A stretch of 64,000 nucleotides of DNA from positions 16,190,001-16,254,000 of the forward strand of contig NC_091100.1 of assembly GCF_024713975.1 (NCBI RefSeq), in the 5' to 3' direction. The DNA is from Paralichthys olivaceus. Lineage: Eukaryota; Chordata; Actinopteri; Pleuronectiformes; Paralichthyidae. Position numbers and translations under genes: made by a program. Every line of letters begins with the position of its first letter. Position 1 is the first letter of the stretch. This document shows positions 38,901-51,081 of the stretch, one piece after another. Below the pieces are notes generated by a model that saw only the letters and a program-made list of their open reading frames with translations, did no database searches and was not told where the DNA came from.

Positions 38901-41900
38901 TCAGGACACACACTGCAGGAGGTCATAAAGGTAAATGGTCCCATTATTGTACTACAGTAGAGAAATACATTCTGTAAAATAGAGACTGATGTAAGACAGT
39001 AGTTTTGAGATACATTTCAATCTTCCTGATAATTCTTACTGACCTGTGACAGAGGCACTGAGTGTGCACCAGCTGAGCCAGGGTGCTCGGGGTGTAGAAA
39101 GCTGGATCAGCCAGGCTCCGGGACACAAGGACTGATACAAGCTGCCCCACTGAGGGCTGCAAGTCCTGGATGTCGGATCTGGACAGAAGCCCCTCCACTT
39201 CTTTCTGAACATCTTCTACCGTGGCCGTCTACAGCAGGAAAATAAAACAATGCCAGCGTTTGTAAATCTTGTTATGCTGAAGCATGCAAATCAGGACCAC
39301 AGAAAAAAAAAGATTTGCATTTTACCTTAATGAGCTCCAGAACTTGGTCAGTTGTTAAACAAGGAATTGATTGAGTCTTACGGTTTGTTCTCTGTAGGGA
39401 GAGAAAAGTTGCCATTATCAACAAGACCACAAACTCTAAACAGTGAAGTTGCCTCGTAGTATTTGTTCCTTTACAAAAGTTACAAAATTGATTTAAACAT
39501 TTTCAGAAAGACACATCACCATTTCAAACAGTAACTACTGTAAAGCTATTTTATTTGGAGGTAGTACTTATTAATATGTATGGTAAATATAGTTTCTCAA
39601 ATACGCCATCTGTCTGAGGAACACTAAGTATATTTTCAAGGCAAGAAAATGAGGTTGATGAACTAGCATTTATGCAAAAAGTAAATCTGTCCTCGCAGTA
39701 TCAAGTCATTATTTAGCCTTGAAAACGAATTTAAAACACAGCTATCTAACACACCGTCTTCCTGGTCTCCATCGTTCTGGAGGGCTGAGCTTTCTCCTCG
39801 TGCAGAATGCTGTTCCAAGATGGTACAGAAGCTGGAGCTTTGGGATCTGTGGTAGTTAGAAATGTTTGCTTTGTTTTATATGTACTGTACACAATACAAT
39901 ATATTGTTGTTGTATTAATTATATGTAATAAATCAAGCATACAAGTTGTAAAGGTTAAAGGTTTTTCTTCTTCTCTCGTTTGCAAGTCACTTTCTTGCTG
40001 CAGTTCCAGCAAATATTATTACAATCAAATTGTTTATGCTCACCTTCAGTCTTGGTCTGCCTCAGTTTCCCCAGTGCATAGGCCAGTGAGGATTTGGGGC
40101 AGACAAATGGTATAACAGAGAGGGTTTTCCCATGTGGAATGAATAACTTGTTGGAATAACACCATAGCTAAATCAGAGAGGAAAGAAATCGGATCAAAGT
40201 TTAATGGCACAAGCAAATGTTACATAGAATAAAACCAGAAGTGCCTGACCTAGTGTGTTTATGCATCTATCTCAAGATTGTAAACTGCAATGCAGTTGTG
40301 AGGAGGGACAGTGAACCCTGCCACAGTGGAGCGCAGACACAATGCTCTACCAAAGTCATACAGTCCTCCATCAGCACCCAGCAGCTGGGAGGACAGGGAA
40401 CCTTGGCCTGTTGTAATGTTGGTGGTTCATGCACACTTCTAACATCAGCAACAAAGCTTATGTGCACACTGGGGACTGTCCAGTATGAGCACCGCTCTAA
40501 TGCCGCTAGAATGACTAAAATGTTTTATTCACAGATCACAGGGGGGTTATGTTTTCACGCCTGCCTGTTTGTTGGTTTGTTTTAAGCAAGATGATGCATA
40601 AACTATTGGACTGAATTGCGAGATGCAGGGTTCCTTAACATTTTCACTGATTTCCCATGGAATACTTGAGGGGAAAATATCTGGCATATATAAGGAACTG
40701 ATATCTTTCAGCAAATTTGGTGCAGCTTGATTGAATGTAATGGGACTGCTGAGCCTTGGCGGAGGTGTGCACTAATTAGAATTTTATATTGTAAAGCAAG
40801 CCTACCTGCCCATAGATTTTACCCGCCATTTCTTTTCCCGCCTGAAGCGTTTGGAAATTGGTATTCCAGATGCAGAGAAAGTCTGAAAAATCAAAGACAG
40901 GGACAGGAAACTCAGACACTCACATTAGACACTGAAGTCACTTAGTCCTAAGGTCATCCAAAAAGGATTGCAGTAGAATATTACAGTAATATTTAGACTG
41001 AAGTTTTAGTTTTTATATTAATCTGCGTCAGGGTAAATAAACTGAAGTTACCTTTACCAGCTCCAGCAGAGGGATGTGGAACACCAACAACAGCTACATG
41101 GGCTTCATCCAGGATAAGGGCCGACGCTGCCTCCAGCGGGCCCTCACCGACAGGAAGAGCCAGCAGCAGGCTACGGGGAAGTGAAAGAGCCTGAGTCCCC
41201 TCTTCAGTCTGCAGGCCTCGCACAGAGACCACACTCTGGTACACATGACCGTTAGGGTCTGTGGGGCAGGAAAGGAAAACAATTAGGCACTAAAAGGGAA
41301 AATGAGGGGAGAGGGTAGATGGAGCCAATAACATCCCTCTCACTTGTTTCGCATTTCACATCTTGTGCAGTACAACATATAATGGAAAAAGAATCAACAA
41401 CATTGGATCCTAGGAGTTGAGTCTGTTATTTAACTGAAAGATTAGCATTGGCTGCACAATCAAGAGGAAAGACAGCATGGGGCTCTAATTCAGGATAAAA
41501 TGATTTAATTATAGGCTACAAGTTGTTTATCATAAACATCCAACCCCCTTAATTAGGGCATAAAGGTCACAGCCACGTTTCCCTACTTAGTTCCGCTGAA
41601 CTGCAGTGAGGAAGATAGATAGACAGAGGAGCCTAATGGGCATGAGTTCAGCGCGTGTCTGAAAGCAGCTCTACTGAACCAGGGTCATTCGCGTCTCTCT
41701 ACAGATATGCTAAATAATTAGGGTGCCTCGTTTGTGGCAGATCTCCATTAGTAGTACCAGGGTGCTGAATTCAAACAGTTTAGAAAACATACCTACTGAG
41801 TACACCATCACTGTACAGATCAGGTTTTGAGGTGGACTCTTCCACATGTGTCCGTGTTCATCGCACACCTCTTGCATACAAAGCATTAAAATGACTACCA

Positions 41901-44900
41901 TGGGCTATCACTGAATGTTTGTTCCTTTCTATTAGAAATTCATGTCACCCACTGTTACGAGCCTGTTTTCATTTCAAAGTCCATTAAAACTTGCCTGTGC
42001 TGCCAAACACTGACACAAAAAATGTTTTCACAGGAAATGCTGGCTTACAGAGATAAAGCAGGCGGATGTGTTTATCCCTGTAGGAGGCAGAGAAACTGAG
42101 CGGGGCAACACCAGGCTCTTCTCTCTCCAGCCGGTACCTCTGTAGGGTGTTAGGGTTCAGTCTCTGCAGGTAGAGGAAATGATCTCCTTTCTGTGGGAAG
42201 ACGGTGAGGCAAACCAACATTTAGAAACACCAGTAATTAAGAGTTTCCCCTGGTGCATGTGAAGAAATTAAGGATAGACAAATTACATTTTGCTAAGTGG
42301 GTAATTGAAGTCTGTGTCATTCACATGCAGAAACATTAGCATAACACTGAATTCATTATTGCATGGCTTGGTATTGTGATACAAGTCCAATGAATACATA
42401 AACCTGTCAAAAATCTGACATTTTGAATTCTGTTACCTGTTCAGTTGTGAAGATGACAAACTGCTGTGTCTCTGCCACAATGTTGGTGCTCCACCTAAAG
42501 AGCAAAAAGACGATGCGTTAACAGGCTGACAGAAACAAAAGGTCCACGACAGTAATCAGACAAGGGGTTTACTGTGGTTGCAAGGCATCATGATACTGAC
42601 CTGATGGCCTCTTCTTGAGACAGGACTTCTTCTATGGGCTGCTGTGGAGCAGAAAGCAGCGAGTCTAGCAGTCTCACAGCTCCTCTCTGAAATAACACCA
42701 CAGGCTCCGCTCCATCTACACAATGAACCCTCCAGACATCTGATGACACCTGGAGAGAATATTTGCACAGGAGGCCAGAATGATAATATGCCATCAGTTA
42801 AGGAAGGTATCTATTATGAATAATTCCCAGAATAAGGGGCTTTCGAGAGAAAAAGCCAATAATTGTACAATAAACCATGTTGGCAGTGGAGAGAAAGCGA
42901 GAATATCTATATTCATGGATCTGTACCCTGATTAATACTTATCCATATTAAGACTTACTGTTGCTTTGAAGGCCTTATCTAAGAGAATGTCTTCTTCCTT
43001 CCAAATTCTGATCACCTAAAGACAACAAAAAAGGGCATCAGGTGACAGATATTTGAGAAAGTTCTGATCTACAATGAGAGTAATAAAGTAAATATTTTTT
43101 TTTTCATGTTTAAGGACCTCATATTGTTAATGTAATATATACAATAATCAAAACTTGAAAAGTACAAACATCGTGTAATGAATCAGTAACAACATGGACA
43201 AGGAAACCGATAATGCAAACCTGATAAAAACAGAACTGGATGGAAGAATTAAATAAAGCAAAATCAAATAGTAACCTCACTGTCAATTTTATTGAAAACA
43301 CAGGCAATAACAAGTTTTTCTTGCAGCCTGGACAAGATAAGCGACCCACTGTTAGTAGAACGACAGGCTCTATCTCACAGGCGTTCACGATCTTCTTTAA
43401 TTGTTTGGAAAAATGAAAAATAACTGGCCTGGTTGGTAAGTCAGTGAGCCCGCATACAATTACTCATAATAGAGGATTGTGTAAAAAGGTCTACCTTGTT
43501 GTCTGTGATGGCCACATATTCCTTGGTCTGTGAATTGAAGACTGCTGAGCAGGTCAGAGTTTGACCTTGTTTTACTGTCCAGCTGCCGAGTGGCTTCTGG
43601 TCTGAAACCTGTCAGAACCACAGAGAGGGAGGGAGAATTAATAACATCCATTTCTTAGGGGAGGGACATAAAACAATATAAATAGTTAAGGCAATATAAC
43701 ATTCATCAATAGAAATATAACAAAGCTCCAATATACATCTATATATTTTGCTTATGCCTTGTGCAGGCACGGTGTAGAGGTGCATAATGAGTCCACTTCA
43801 GATTTGCTACATAGTTTTCTGTTCATCAAGTGTTTGTCATTCTCTGCTCACAAAGAAAAGAAAGCACAACCTTCACTCAGAAGTAAAACTCAGTAGAACG
43901 TGTACCTCGCCATGGCTCAACAGTCCCCTTAAATTCAATCAAGCTGCATCAAATTGCACATCCTCCTCATAGATAGCATTCCCCTAAATACGCCAGTCTT
44001 TTTTCATCACGGTCTGTTTCATGGAAATTCTCCCAGTACTTTTTGTCTAATCCTGACAACTAACAACTGCAAACAAACTAAAAGTGGCAGATGTAACAAT
44101 AACGTGGCATTTGAGAGAATCATCGATATGCGGACGAGGGGGAGGCTGTAGCTCAGTAGGGGGAGGCAGTAGCTCAGTCCATAGAGACCTGGCTTGGGAA
44201 CCGGAGGGTGGCTGGTTCAAGTCCAGCATGGACGGAAGTTGGAGAGGTGCCAGTTCACCTCCTAGGCACTGCCAAGGTGCCCTTGAGCAAGGCACCGAAC
44301 CCCCAATTGCTCCCCGGGTGCCTTCATGGCTGCCCACTGTTCTGTGTGGATTGTGTTCATCTGGATGGGTTAAATACAGAGGTCAGATTTCCCCATGTTT
44401 GCATGTTGTATGCTGAGGAATAAAGAGGAATCTGAATCTTAATATGAACTGATGTGCATTATCTTGATATAACTGTTGCACATAGTCGCCCAGCCATACT
44501 ATCCCAACAATGTGATTCCAGTTAACTTCTCATTTTTCTGCTTTGTGCCAAACACACACAACTCCTCCCATTTTATAACCAGGATGAACTTTTAGCTGCT
44601 TTTTATCCCAAACACACAAACAACAACATGAGCAATTTCGAACATAGTTGCTATGTTTATTATCTCGTGCAGACTATTCTCTGCAGCCACCAGACATTTA
44701 AATATGAAATATAAACGAGTTATTAGCTGAAGTCAGTGATTATAGAAGTTACAGAAGTCAATAAGCATTCCATGCGTGCCCTGTGGTGGATATAGCTAGA
44801 GTTAGCTAACCTGCCACGTCCGTTTGTGTAAACTAGCATTTAGCTTCAACCTGTGCCACCATTCCTGTGTATTTTCAAGAGACACAGAGAACGATCACAG

Positions 44901-45197
44901 CTGGGATGTTAATGTCCTGACTCCTGTGTTGTCCGTGGTTTCTGTTACTGCTGGCGAAGAGGCGACGCTGCCAGCACGAGTGTCTCGGGTCTCAGTGATC
45001 AGCTGGCTCCGGTGAGCAGCAGCCTCGTGAAAACAGAGATTCAAACTCACTTTGTACAGGGTGACACATCTGGTGGCGTCCGTGACGACGACGTGGTCGC
45101 TGTCTCGCTCCTGTTCGACGCCCTGAACCGCTGAGTTCGACAGAGTTTGAGCCGGAACGAGTCCGCACAACGTGTATCCCTCATACAGCGCCGCCAT
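35967..45197 (-). CDS. nol11: NOL11, nucleolar protein 11, 18 coding exons, complete
   Basis: NOL11 is a metazoan t-UTP/SSU-processome protein that partners UTP4 in pre-rRNA transcription and early 18S processing in the nucleolus. Exons: 45051-45197, 43495-43608, 42959-43015, 42601-42749, 42437-42494, 41995-42190, 41052-41258, 40806-40882, 40044-40167, 39755-39846, 39326-39391, 39044-39228, 38787-38912, 38242-38490, 37424-37511, 37069-37161, 36194-36301, 35967-36080. They total 2250 bases: 749 aa plus TAG, slightly longer than human (about 719). The N-terminal half is WD-like beta-propeller sequence ([29 protein letters not shown]). Anchors near the C-terminus are [30 protein letters not shown] and YSIEVIELF at the very end, as in human. 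Start is the ATG in a CpG-rich context ([10 protein letters not shown]). The intron after exon 6 has a GC donor (ACAG|gcaagt). The exon 14 donor (CTACT|gtatcc) is the least certain boundary; it was chosen because it keeps phase and the family alignment. Confidence 0.95.
36480..36660 (+). repeat. Interspersed repeat with gtaaagcactttg motif
   Basis: The T-rich region followed by gattgtaaagcactttggct and atatttaaataaacctgact matches a familiar type of teleost interspersed repeat end. It lies in NOL11 intron 16. Confidence 0.4.
40543..40772 (+). repeat. R1 dispersed repeat, copy 3 (internally shortened)
   Basis: Shares ctggcatatataaggaactg, atttggtgcagcttg and the ending gagccttggcggaggtgtgc with copy 2. 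It lies in NOL11 intron 8. Confidence 0.5.
43895..44060 (-). repeat. R1 dispersed repeat, copy 4
   Basis: Reverse orientation: caacagtccccttaaattca, caaattgcacatcc, ttttttcatcacggtctgtt. It lies about 80 bases before the SINE in NOL11 intron 1. Confidence 0.5.
44139..44440 (+). repeat. tRNA-derived SINE in NOL11 intron 1
   Basis: The head has a pol III A-box region (agtagctcagtccatagag) and a good B box (ggttcaagtcc), followed by the body with gaggtgccagttcacctcct, gcactgccaaggtgcccttg, agcaaggcaccgaaccccca and attgctccccgggtgcc, a combination I recognise from percomorph tRNA-derived SINEs. It ends gaataaagaggaatctgaat. The first 20 or so bases of the head are duplicated in tandem (gaggctgtagctcag, then gaggcagtagctcag). 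Confidence 0.8.
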
Positions 45198-45219
45198 GCT
45201 GGACGAGAAGAGAGCGGAG

Positions 45220-45239
45220 TCTCGCGGGATATCGCGAGA
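45220..45239. promoter_or_regulatory. TCTCGCG...CGCGAGA palindrome in NOL11 5' region
   Basis: Two perfect inverted 7-base arms (TCTCGCG and CGCGAGA) separated by ggatat, 23 bases upstream of the NOL11 ATG. Each arm is most of the TCTCGCGAGA element bound by BANP and found at many housekeeping start sites. The surrounding 150 bases are CpG-rich, so this is likely the core promoter or 5' UTR. Function is inferred. Confidence 0.5.
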
Positions 45240-46219
45240 GTGGACGAGCGGCAACCCGGAAGCACGAGAGCGCTGCTGCTCACCCACCACGCTGCTGCTC
45301 CCGCCACATTGTTATTAGAAGTACCAGACACAGTTTGACGAGCTGCTAGAGCTTCTCCTGCTTCTCCATTTAAAATGTATGATGTCCACACAGAGTAACA
45401 TTTCTAAACATGAAACTCCATGTTAATCCTGGCTGCATTATTCAAGATCACTAACATAATCTACATTTTGTGATGTATTTTCACCAAACTCGAGACATGT
45501 CATTGGAAACATTGGAATCTACACAAACATTGATAATAACGTGTGTAAAATGTTTTTGTGCACATTGATAAAATTCTAAATCAAACTACAAGTGCACACC
45601 TCTGCCCAACAGTCCTCTTCACATTAAAATTCACTGGATCTGGATTTTTTATTTGGATCTTCACCAATTTACATGTTCTGAAATACGCTCTTCTACAAAC
45701 TCTCAACTTTTGCACGCAACAATATAAATTAACTATGTTCACACAGCCCATAAATGTCTTCAGTTCGGATTCTTTAAGCAGTAGTCAACTGAATATGGTT
45801 CTGCATCTCCTTCATGGACAAACAGACAACTGCTACAACTGCTGAACAGTAGGCTACAGTATTGTAAAGAGTCAGCAGGTTTGTGACACAGAATTGATCT
45901 GAACAATGGTTGTTTGTTCATAAATTACACAAAAAAGTGTGTTGAAGATTGAAATTTATGAAGGCCATTGTGTTACATTCTTGTTGAGATTGTCTCATGC
46001 TTCCTTGTGCAGGACTGAATCAATTGACCTCCTTTTGCTGAGGTTAAGCACAGAGGGCATGCACTTCTGTTTGTTAGTTAGGTTGATGAAGCAAAGTCTT
46101 ATTTGATCAAGGACAAGATAAATAAATAAGTGTATTAGACCACAGTAATCCATTTAAATTCTTCATAAATACCTCATGGATCTCATGATACTTCACATTT
46201 ACGTAGCAGAATAAGAAAG
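45240..46219. other. Spacer between APOH copy A 3' end and NOL11 promoter
   Basis: The first 60-150 bases are CpG-rich NOL11 promoter sequence. The rest is AT-rich without a supported gene. A fragment of the dispersed repeat R1 in minus orientation is at about 45590-45690. Confidence 0.6.
45590..45690 (-). repeat. R1 dispersed repeat, copy 5 (fragment)
   Basis: Starts cacctctgcccaacagtcct and continues attcactggatctggatttt, the reverse of the 3' end of copy 2. It lies in the APOH-NOL11 spacer. Confidence 0.45.
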
Positions 46220-46225
46220 TTTATT
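46220..46225 (-). terminator. Candidate poly(A) signal of APOH copy A
   Basis: AATAAA on the minus strand about 157 bases past the TGA stop, a normal 3' UTR length for this family. Confidence 0.5.
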
Positions 46226-46381
46226 AATCGGAGTCAGGAATAAATCATGTCTGAAATTGTTAAATTTGTGGAAACTGTGTTACAAAGCTTAAAACAAAAA
46301 GACAGATATACTGTATATGTGATATATGACATCTATATCACAGTGGTTTGATAATAATCAGAGAAGGGATCTCCTGCTGTC

Positions 46382-49300
46382 TCAGCACTGTTCGATTTCT
46401 GATGGAAGGGAACCAGAATGAAGGGTATAATCAATAGCGCTGGGCTCTAGAAAAAGACAAACACACAGGGAGAGAGAGAGAGAGGTTACAATGGGCAAAA
46501 AAATCAACACCAAGTCACAGAAAAACAAACTTGGCACGTCTTATTTATCATCAAAGGGACAATTTTAGAGAATAATGCCCTGAGAAAACACATATCTGAC
46601 ATTGTGAGGTTGCAGGAAGGTTGTATAATGGTAAATATACACACTACCAGCCAAGTTCTACTTCTTTTCCTCTTAATTTGTTGATCATTGTATTGCTAGA
46701 TATACCCCTGAGCAACCATTCAAGCTCTTTTTCTTTGTTAATTACCTTTTTCTTGCCACTATAGCAATACTTTCTTGAGTGCGATATTCATCAGTAACAC
46801 AGTTTGTTCCAAGACTGCCTTTTTAGATAAAGTGTTTGTAATTGATGAACAAAAATTGGGGTATTTATAAGAATTGTTTGTATTTACTTTCAAGGCTTCA
46901 TTTACTTCACTTCCTGCAGAAAAGCAATAATTTCAATCATTATTGATCCCTGCAAAAGTTCCATTTTGTATGGAACTACTTTACTTTTCAGTTTTTGTTG
47001 AATATAGCTTTTTTTAACCACCTTTGTGTCATTTAAGTTTATTAAATGGACTTGGATTTAATCATTTGATTGGTTTTGTACACACATAACTAAATTAAAT
47101 AGAAAAAACAGCTCTTTACCTTCAAAGCACTCAGGTATTATGAGTTTTCCATCCGTGCACTGTGTTGGAACTGGATAACCACAACCCCTCGCCTTGTTCA
47201 TGCAGTAGAGTGAGACGATTTCTTTATGGAAGACTCTGTTAGGATTCAGGTCCTTGATCCAGAGTTTTTGTCCTTTGTATAATATCCTTCCTCTCTGTAT
47301 GCCAATGCTGCAAGGAGCTACAAGTCACCAGGAGGAAAAAAAAAGATTTCAATGGAGAAATTGTGTTATACTTTTTTGTAACATAGGAAGACAAATCAAT
47401 ATGTTAAATTCTGGTCCCCATGAATTATAGCATGGAGAACTGGAAGGGTTTTTAAACTGTTAAACCTTTATCCAACAGTTAATTCAGTGTTATGTTGTTT
47501 ATTAGTTTTACAGCATATCAAAAATAATACTTTTATAGATAGAATCCTCAAAATACTCATTTAGACCTCATTTACAGTCAGCACAGGCACAAATTGATAA
47601 GTGACGTGTTGGGTTTGAAATAACTTTGGGAGTAAAAGTAATGAAACTGGATTGGGACCTGATTTGTAATAACAATACATGAACAGTACACAATGGGAAA
47701 CAACTCCTATCCCATCATGCATCGTCCATAAAGCTAAAAGTGTGCTAGACTTATACTTCTGTAAACTAGAAGCAGGTCTCGGGGTAAAATGTTTGAAATA
47801 TTAGTCCCACCTTTGCAGGATGGCTTTTCTGACCACTGCCCATTTTCCTGACAAACTATCTGCAGGCTTCCTTCCAGTGCATAGTCCCCGAGGCAGCCAT
47901 ATTTGACTGTTTCCATGAAGTCGAAGTCTCTCTGGTCGTTGGTCGACATGTAGCCTTTGTCAATGTTCTCTGGTGGAGGGCACATCACCACTGCAAAGGA
48001 ACATCAGAGACACTGTTGATGACTGTCTTTATTGTAGAATAAATATCTCATCAAGCTGTATTGGAACATTTCAGCTGAAAATGGTCAAGTCCAAATGTGG
48101 TGCAATTTCATCTAATTTATTTTAATGTGTCTTCCATTTCAGCTCCCTAGAGGAAAGTTTTCTTTCTTATAATAGAGAGAGAAATCCACCAATTTTGTTT
48201 TCAATGCCTTGTTACAGACTGTTCTGCTTTTTTCTTTTGATGCATTACGGAGACATTTCAAGGTCTCTTACACTCTCATACAGTATTTTCCAAACAAGTG
48301 ATGATTATTAAACTCATCAATCAAAACCTCATTATTACATACTGCACTGTAAGTACATTTAAATAACATAAGCGTTCCCAAATGTTTTCTTTGGTGTATC
48401 GGGAGAGCTTATAGCACGATTTAAGAAGTGTCTTTATTTGATGATTTGTTGGTCTTTAATTATAGCAAATACATAATTTAATTTAAATGTTTGTACTGGA
48501 ATATCAGAAAATTCTTTGTATTGCTTTTGAAAATGGTGTATCTCCACCAATGCTCAATAACAAATAATATATAGACAGTATATCTCAATTCAATTGTTTT
48601 ATAAAAGAGGAAAATTCCTGTTCTATGATCATTATCTCTGCGGTCTCTTAGTTTTGTGTTAAAAAATACGAAATGTACCTTACATGTATATTTACAATTA
48701 GAATTCCATGAAATCTGGACAAATTACACAAGTGGACCTCTTTGTTTTGGATCATTTCCTCATCTGCTGACACAAATGTGTGTTAGATGGTTAAATACCT
48801 CTCACAGTATAGCACTATAACTACTCCTAGTATTTCATACCTCTGCATTCAGGTGTCTTAGTCCAGGTGCCACTGGTGGTGCACTCTGCTCTCGCATTGC
48901 CAATGAGCACATACGGAGGCAGGCACCTGTATGTCCCTGTGACGCCGTAATCAGTGGTGTTCCCTCTTATCGTCTTGCTATAAATGATCATCCCAAACTC
49001 TGGGATCGGAGCTAGATCACAGGTCACAGCTAGGAGGGAGGAGGGAGAATGTGCCATTTTATAAATATGCTTACACAGTTTCAGATGTTTCTTTTGTCTG
49101 TGGTTTATAATAGTGTATAGTTCCGTATTGTTGTGAATAACTTAATTCACAACAAACTAAGTGGTAGTTTTGTTGTGTTCCACTACAAATATGTTATTTG
49201 ACCAGATTAATAATTTTCCTGGTCGTGCAGAGGGATTGCATACGCTTGCACTCTGGTACTGGTGAGCTCCATGTTCCATCTGCTTGGCACACAGCAGTGC

Positions 49301-51081
49301 TGGCTCCAGTCAATAAATGTCTGTGCAGAGCAGAAGCCATTTCATTAAGTCAGTTTATGCTCAGTTAGCAAAAATATTTACAAAGTACATGATGATTGAT
49401 TTGTTGAACCCGAATGATTGTAGATGAGATTAATGTGAGATGCATACAAAATGAAACGATTATATGACTTTGGTTTATTGATCATGTTATGTACACTTAA
49501 TGTGTGAGGAATATGAGACAATTAAGTCATTGTTTTCAGCAGATAGCTCTGTTAATGCTAATTTGCCTTCAAACTGCACTTCAGACACAAACAGAAGCCT
49601 CTGCTGCAAAAATGTATCTCTGGATCTCATCCAGTTTTATTAGCATTTCATCCTCAATTTGCAAAAAGTGTTGCACAGAAGTTGTTTCTTTACCCTTCAT
49701 GACACGTGTAGTTGATGGTACTCTGGTACACTGTATCCTCATAGTACACTTCTCCATTAGACAACAAGTCGGGATAAGGACACAGTTTTGCTGCAGGAGA
49801 CAAAACAGTAGAGAGCAGTTATTTTTCTATGAATGATGCAAACATAGATTTACTCACTGTATATGTTGTACCTGCTGTAGTAATGTAAAACCTTAATGAA
49901 AGGATCGGTTTGACCTGCTAGTTGTCAGTAGAGAACTTGTAAATATTCTTATACCAAAGCATCAGTGAAGTCAAGTTTTTTGTAAAGGTAACATTGTGTA
50001 ATAAACTACATATTTAATATATAAATATTCAAGACAAATAGTGACGAGAATTTAGAAGAATTGGCTCGTGTTGCCTTATTCTGCTTTGTTGTCCCTTTTT
50101 TGGTTTATTTGTGTATTTGTACGTTGAGAGCAATGGAAAAACTGGTCAAATTCTTTGTATGTGTATGCATACATGGCCAATAAAGCTGATTCTGATCGGA
50201 TGCTGATCTGCTAATGTTCACTATCACATCTACAGGTGAAATACAACAAATACAGAATCAAACTGTCTTTATTTCTCATAAAACAACAACAACAAAAATC
50301 TATCAGTGATACCGATATAAAAGACTTGATATTTGATGTTAGAATGACATGTTGACATTAAACGTATATGTATTATATGCTGATGTTCTGTCAAAAGACC
50401 TTGAGTTCTCACTAGAGTAATGGGGACCCACGTCTGCAAATTAGTCTGGTTTGTGTCCATTCTCCCCTCGCAGAGCAAACAATCTTCCGAGGACCAAACA
50501 TAGGGGTGTATCCCTGTCTGCAGGACAACACCAACTCTGCCCCTGGGTTGTAGAGCCTCTGGAACCCATCCATGTCAACGCTGGCAGGCAGATCAGGCCT
50601 AACACACACTGAAGGGACACATTGATTTAATGGATATTATGGTTAGAGTCTCACTCTGAAACAAACATTTAAATTATTATCCCCAATATGATCTGTGGTT
50701 ATTTACTTGCTCTGAAATAAAATGAGTGTGTGTCCTGAAATACTTCCAACAGAGAAACTTGTCAAAAGAAAACAAGAGACAGATAATCACTAACAGAAAG
50801 TGTGAATGAATTTAAATAAATTGAAATCAAAATCTATTTCTGGCTTAACCACGCAAATTCAAACATAAAATGAAATGAGACAATCACCTTGTATTCCTGT
50901 ACTCCAGAGCTAAACATCATTATTTCTACAAAATGTTGAATCTTTACCAACGATGTTAAACAAAATTGCATTCATGCAGTTCAAGCCAAATAAAAGCAAA
51001 TAAAAAACAATTACCTTCAGATGTCACAGTGGTAAATATCACAAAGGGACAGAGCAGAAACAAAGTCTGCATGAATTCCAT
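46382..51081 (-). CDS. apoh: APOH-like (beta-2-glycoprotein I) copy A, complete, 8 exons
   Basis: Secreted plasma glycoprotein of the complement-control (sushi) superfamily; the family binds anionic phospholipid and heparin through its fifth domain. Exons: 51015-51081, 50432-50608, 49694-49790, 49244-49320, 48841-49029, 47811-47990, 47120-47317, 46382-46446; 1050 bases, 349 aa plus TGA. Signal peptide MEFMQTLFLLCPFVIFTTVT, then four sushi domains each with four Cys and the Trp before the last Cys (GEW, GTW, GTW, GQW). The special domain V carries three Cys pairs and ends EIEQC-stop, like the Cys-terminated human protein (345 aa). Sushi 2 is split by a phase-2 intron; other introns are phase 1, as in copy B. 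The basic loop reads CMNKARGC (human CKNKEKKC). The human membrane-inserting LAFW segment is not visible; the place holds IDYTLHSG. C4BP or factor H are excluded by domain V. Confidence 0.93.
50085..50205 (+). repeat. LINE/SINE 3' tail fragment (aataaagctgattctgat)
   Basis: The sequence ttctttgtatgtgtatgcat acatggccaataaagctgat tctgat matches the 3' end shared by many fish retroposons. It lies in intron 2 of APOH copy A. Confidence 0.55.

Noticed and set aside
35967..45197. H/ACA snoRNA in a NOL11 intron, as in the human gene
   Set aside because: I looked for a hairpin-hinge-hairpin-tail arrangement but could not support a specific position by eye; a covariance search would be needed.
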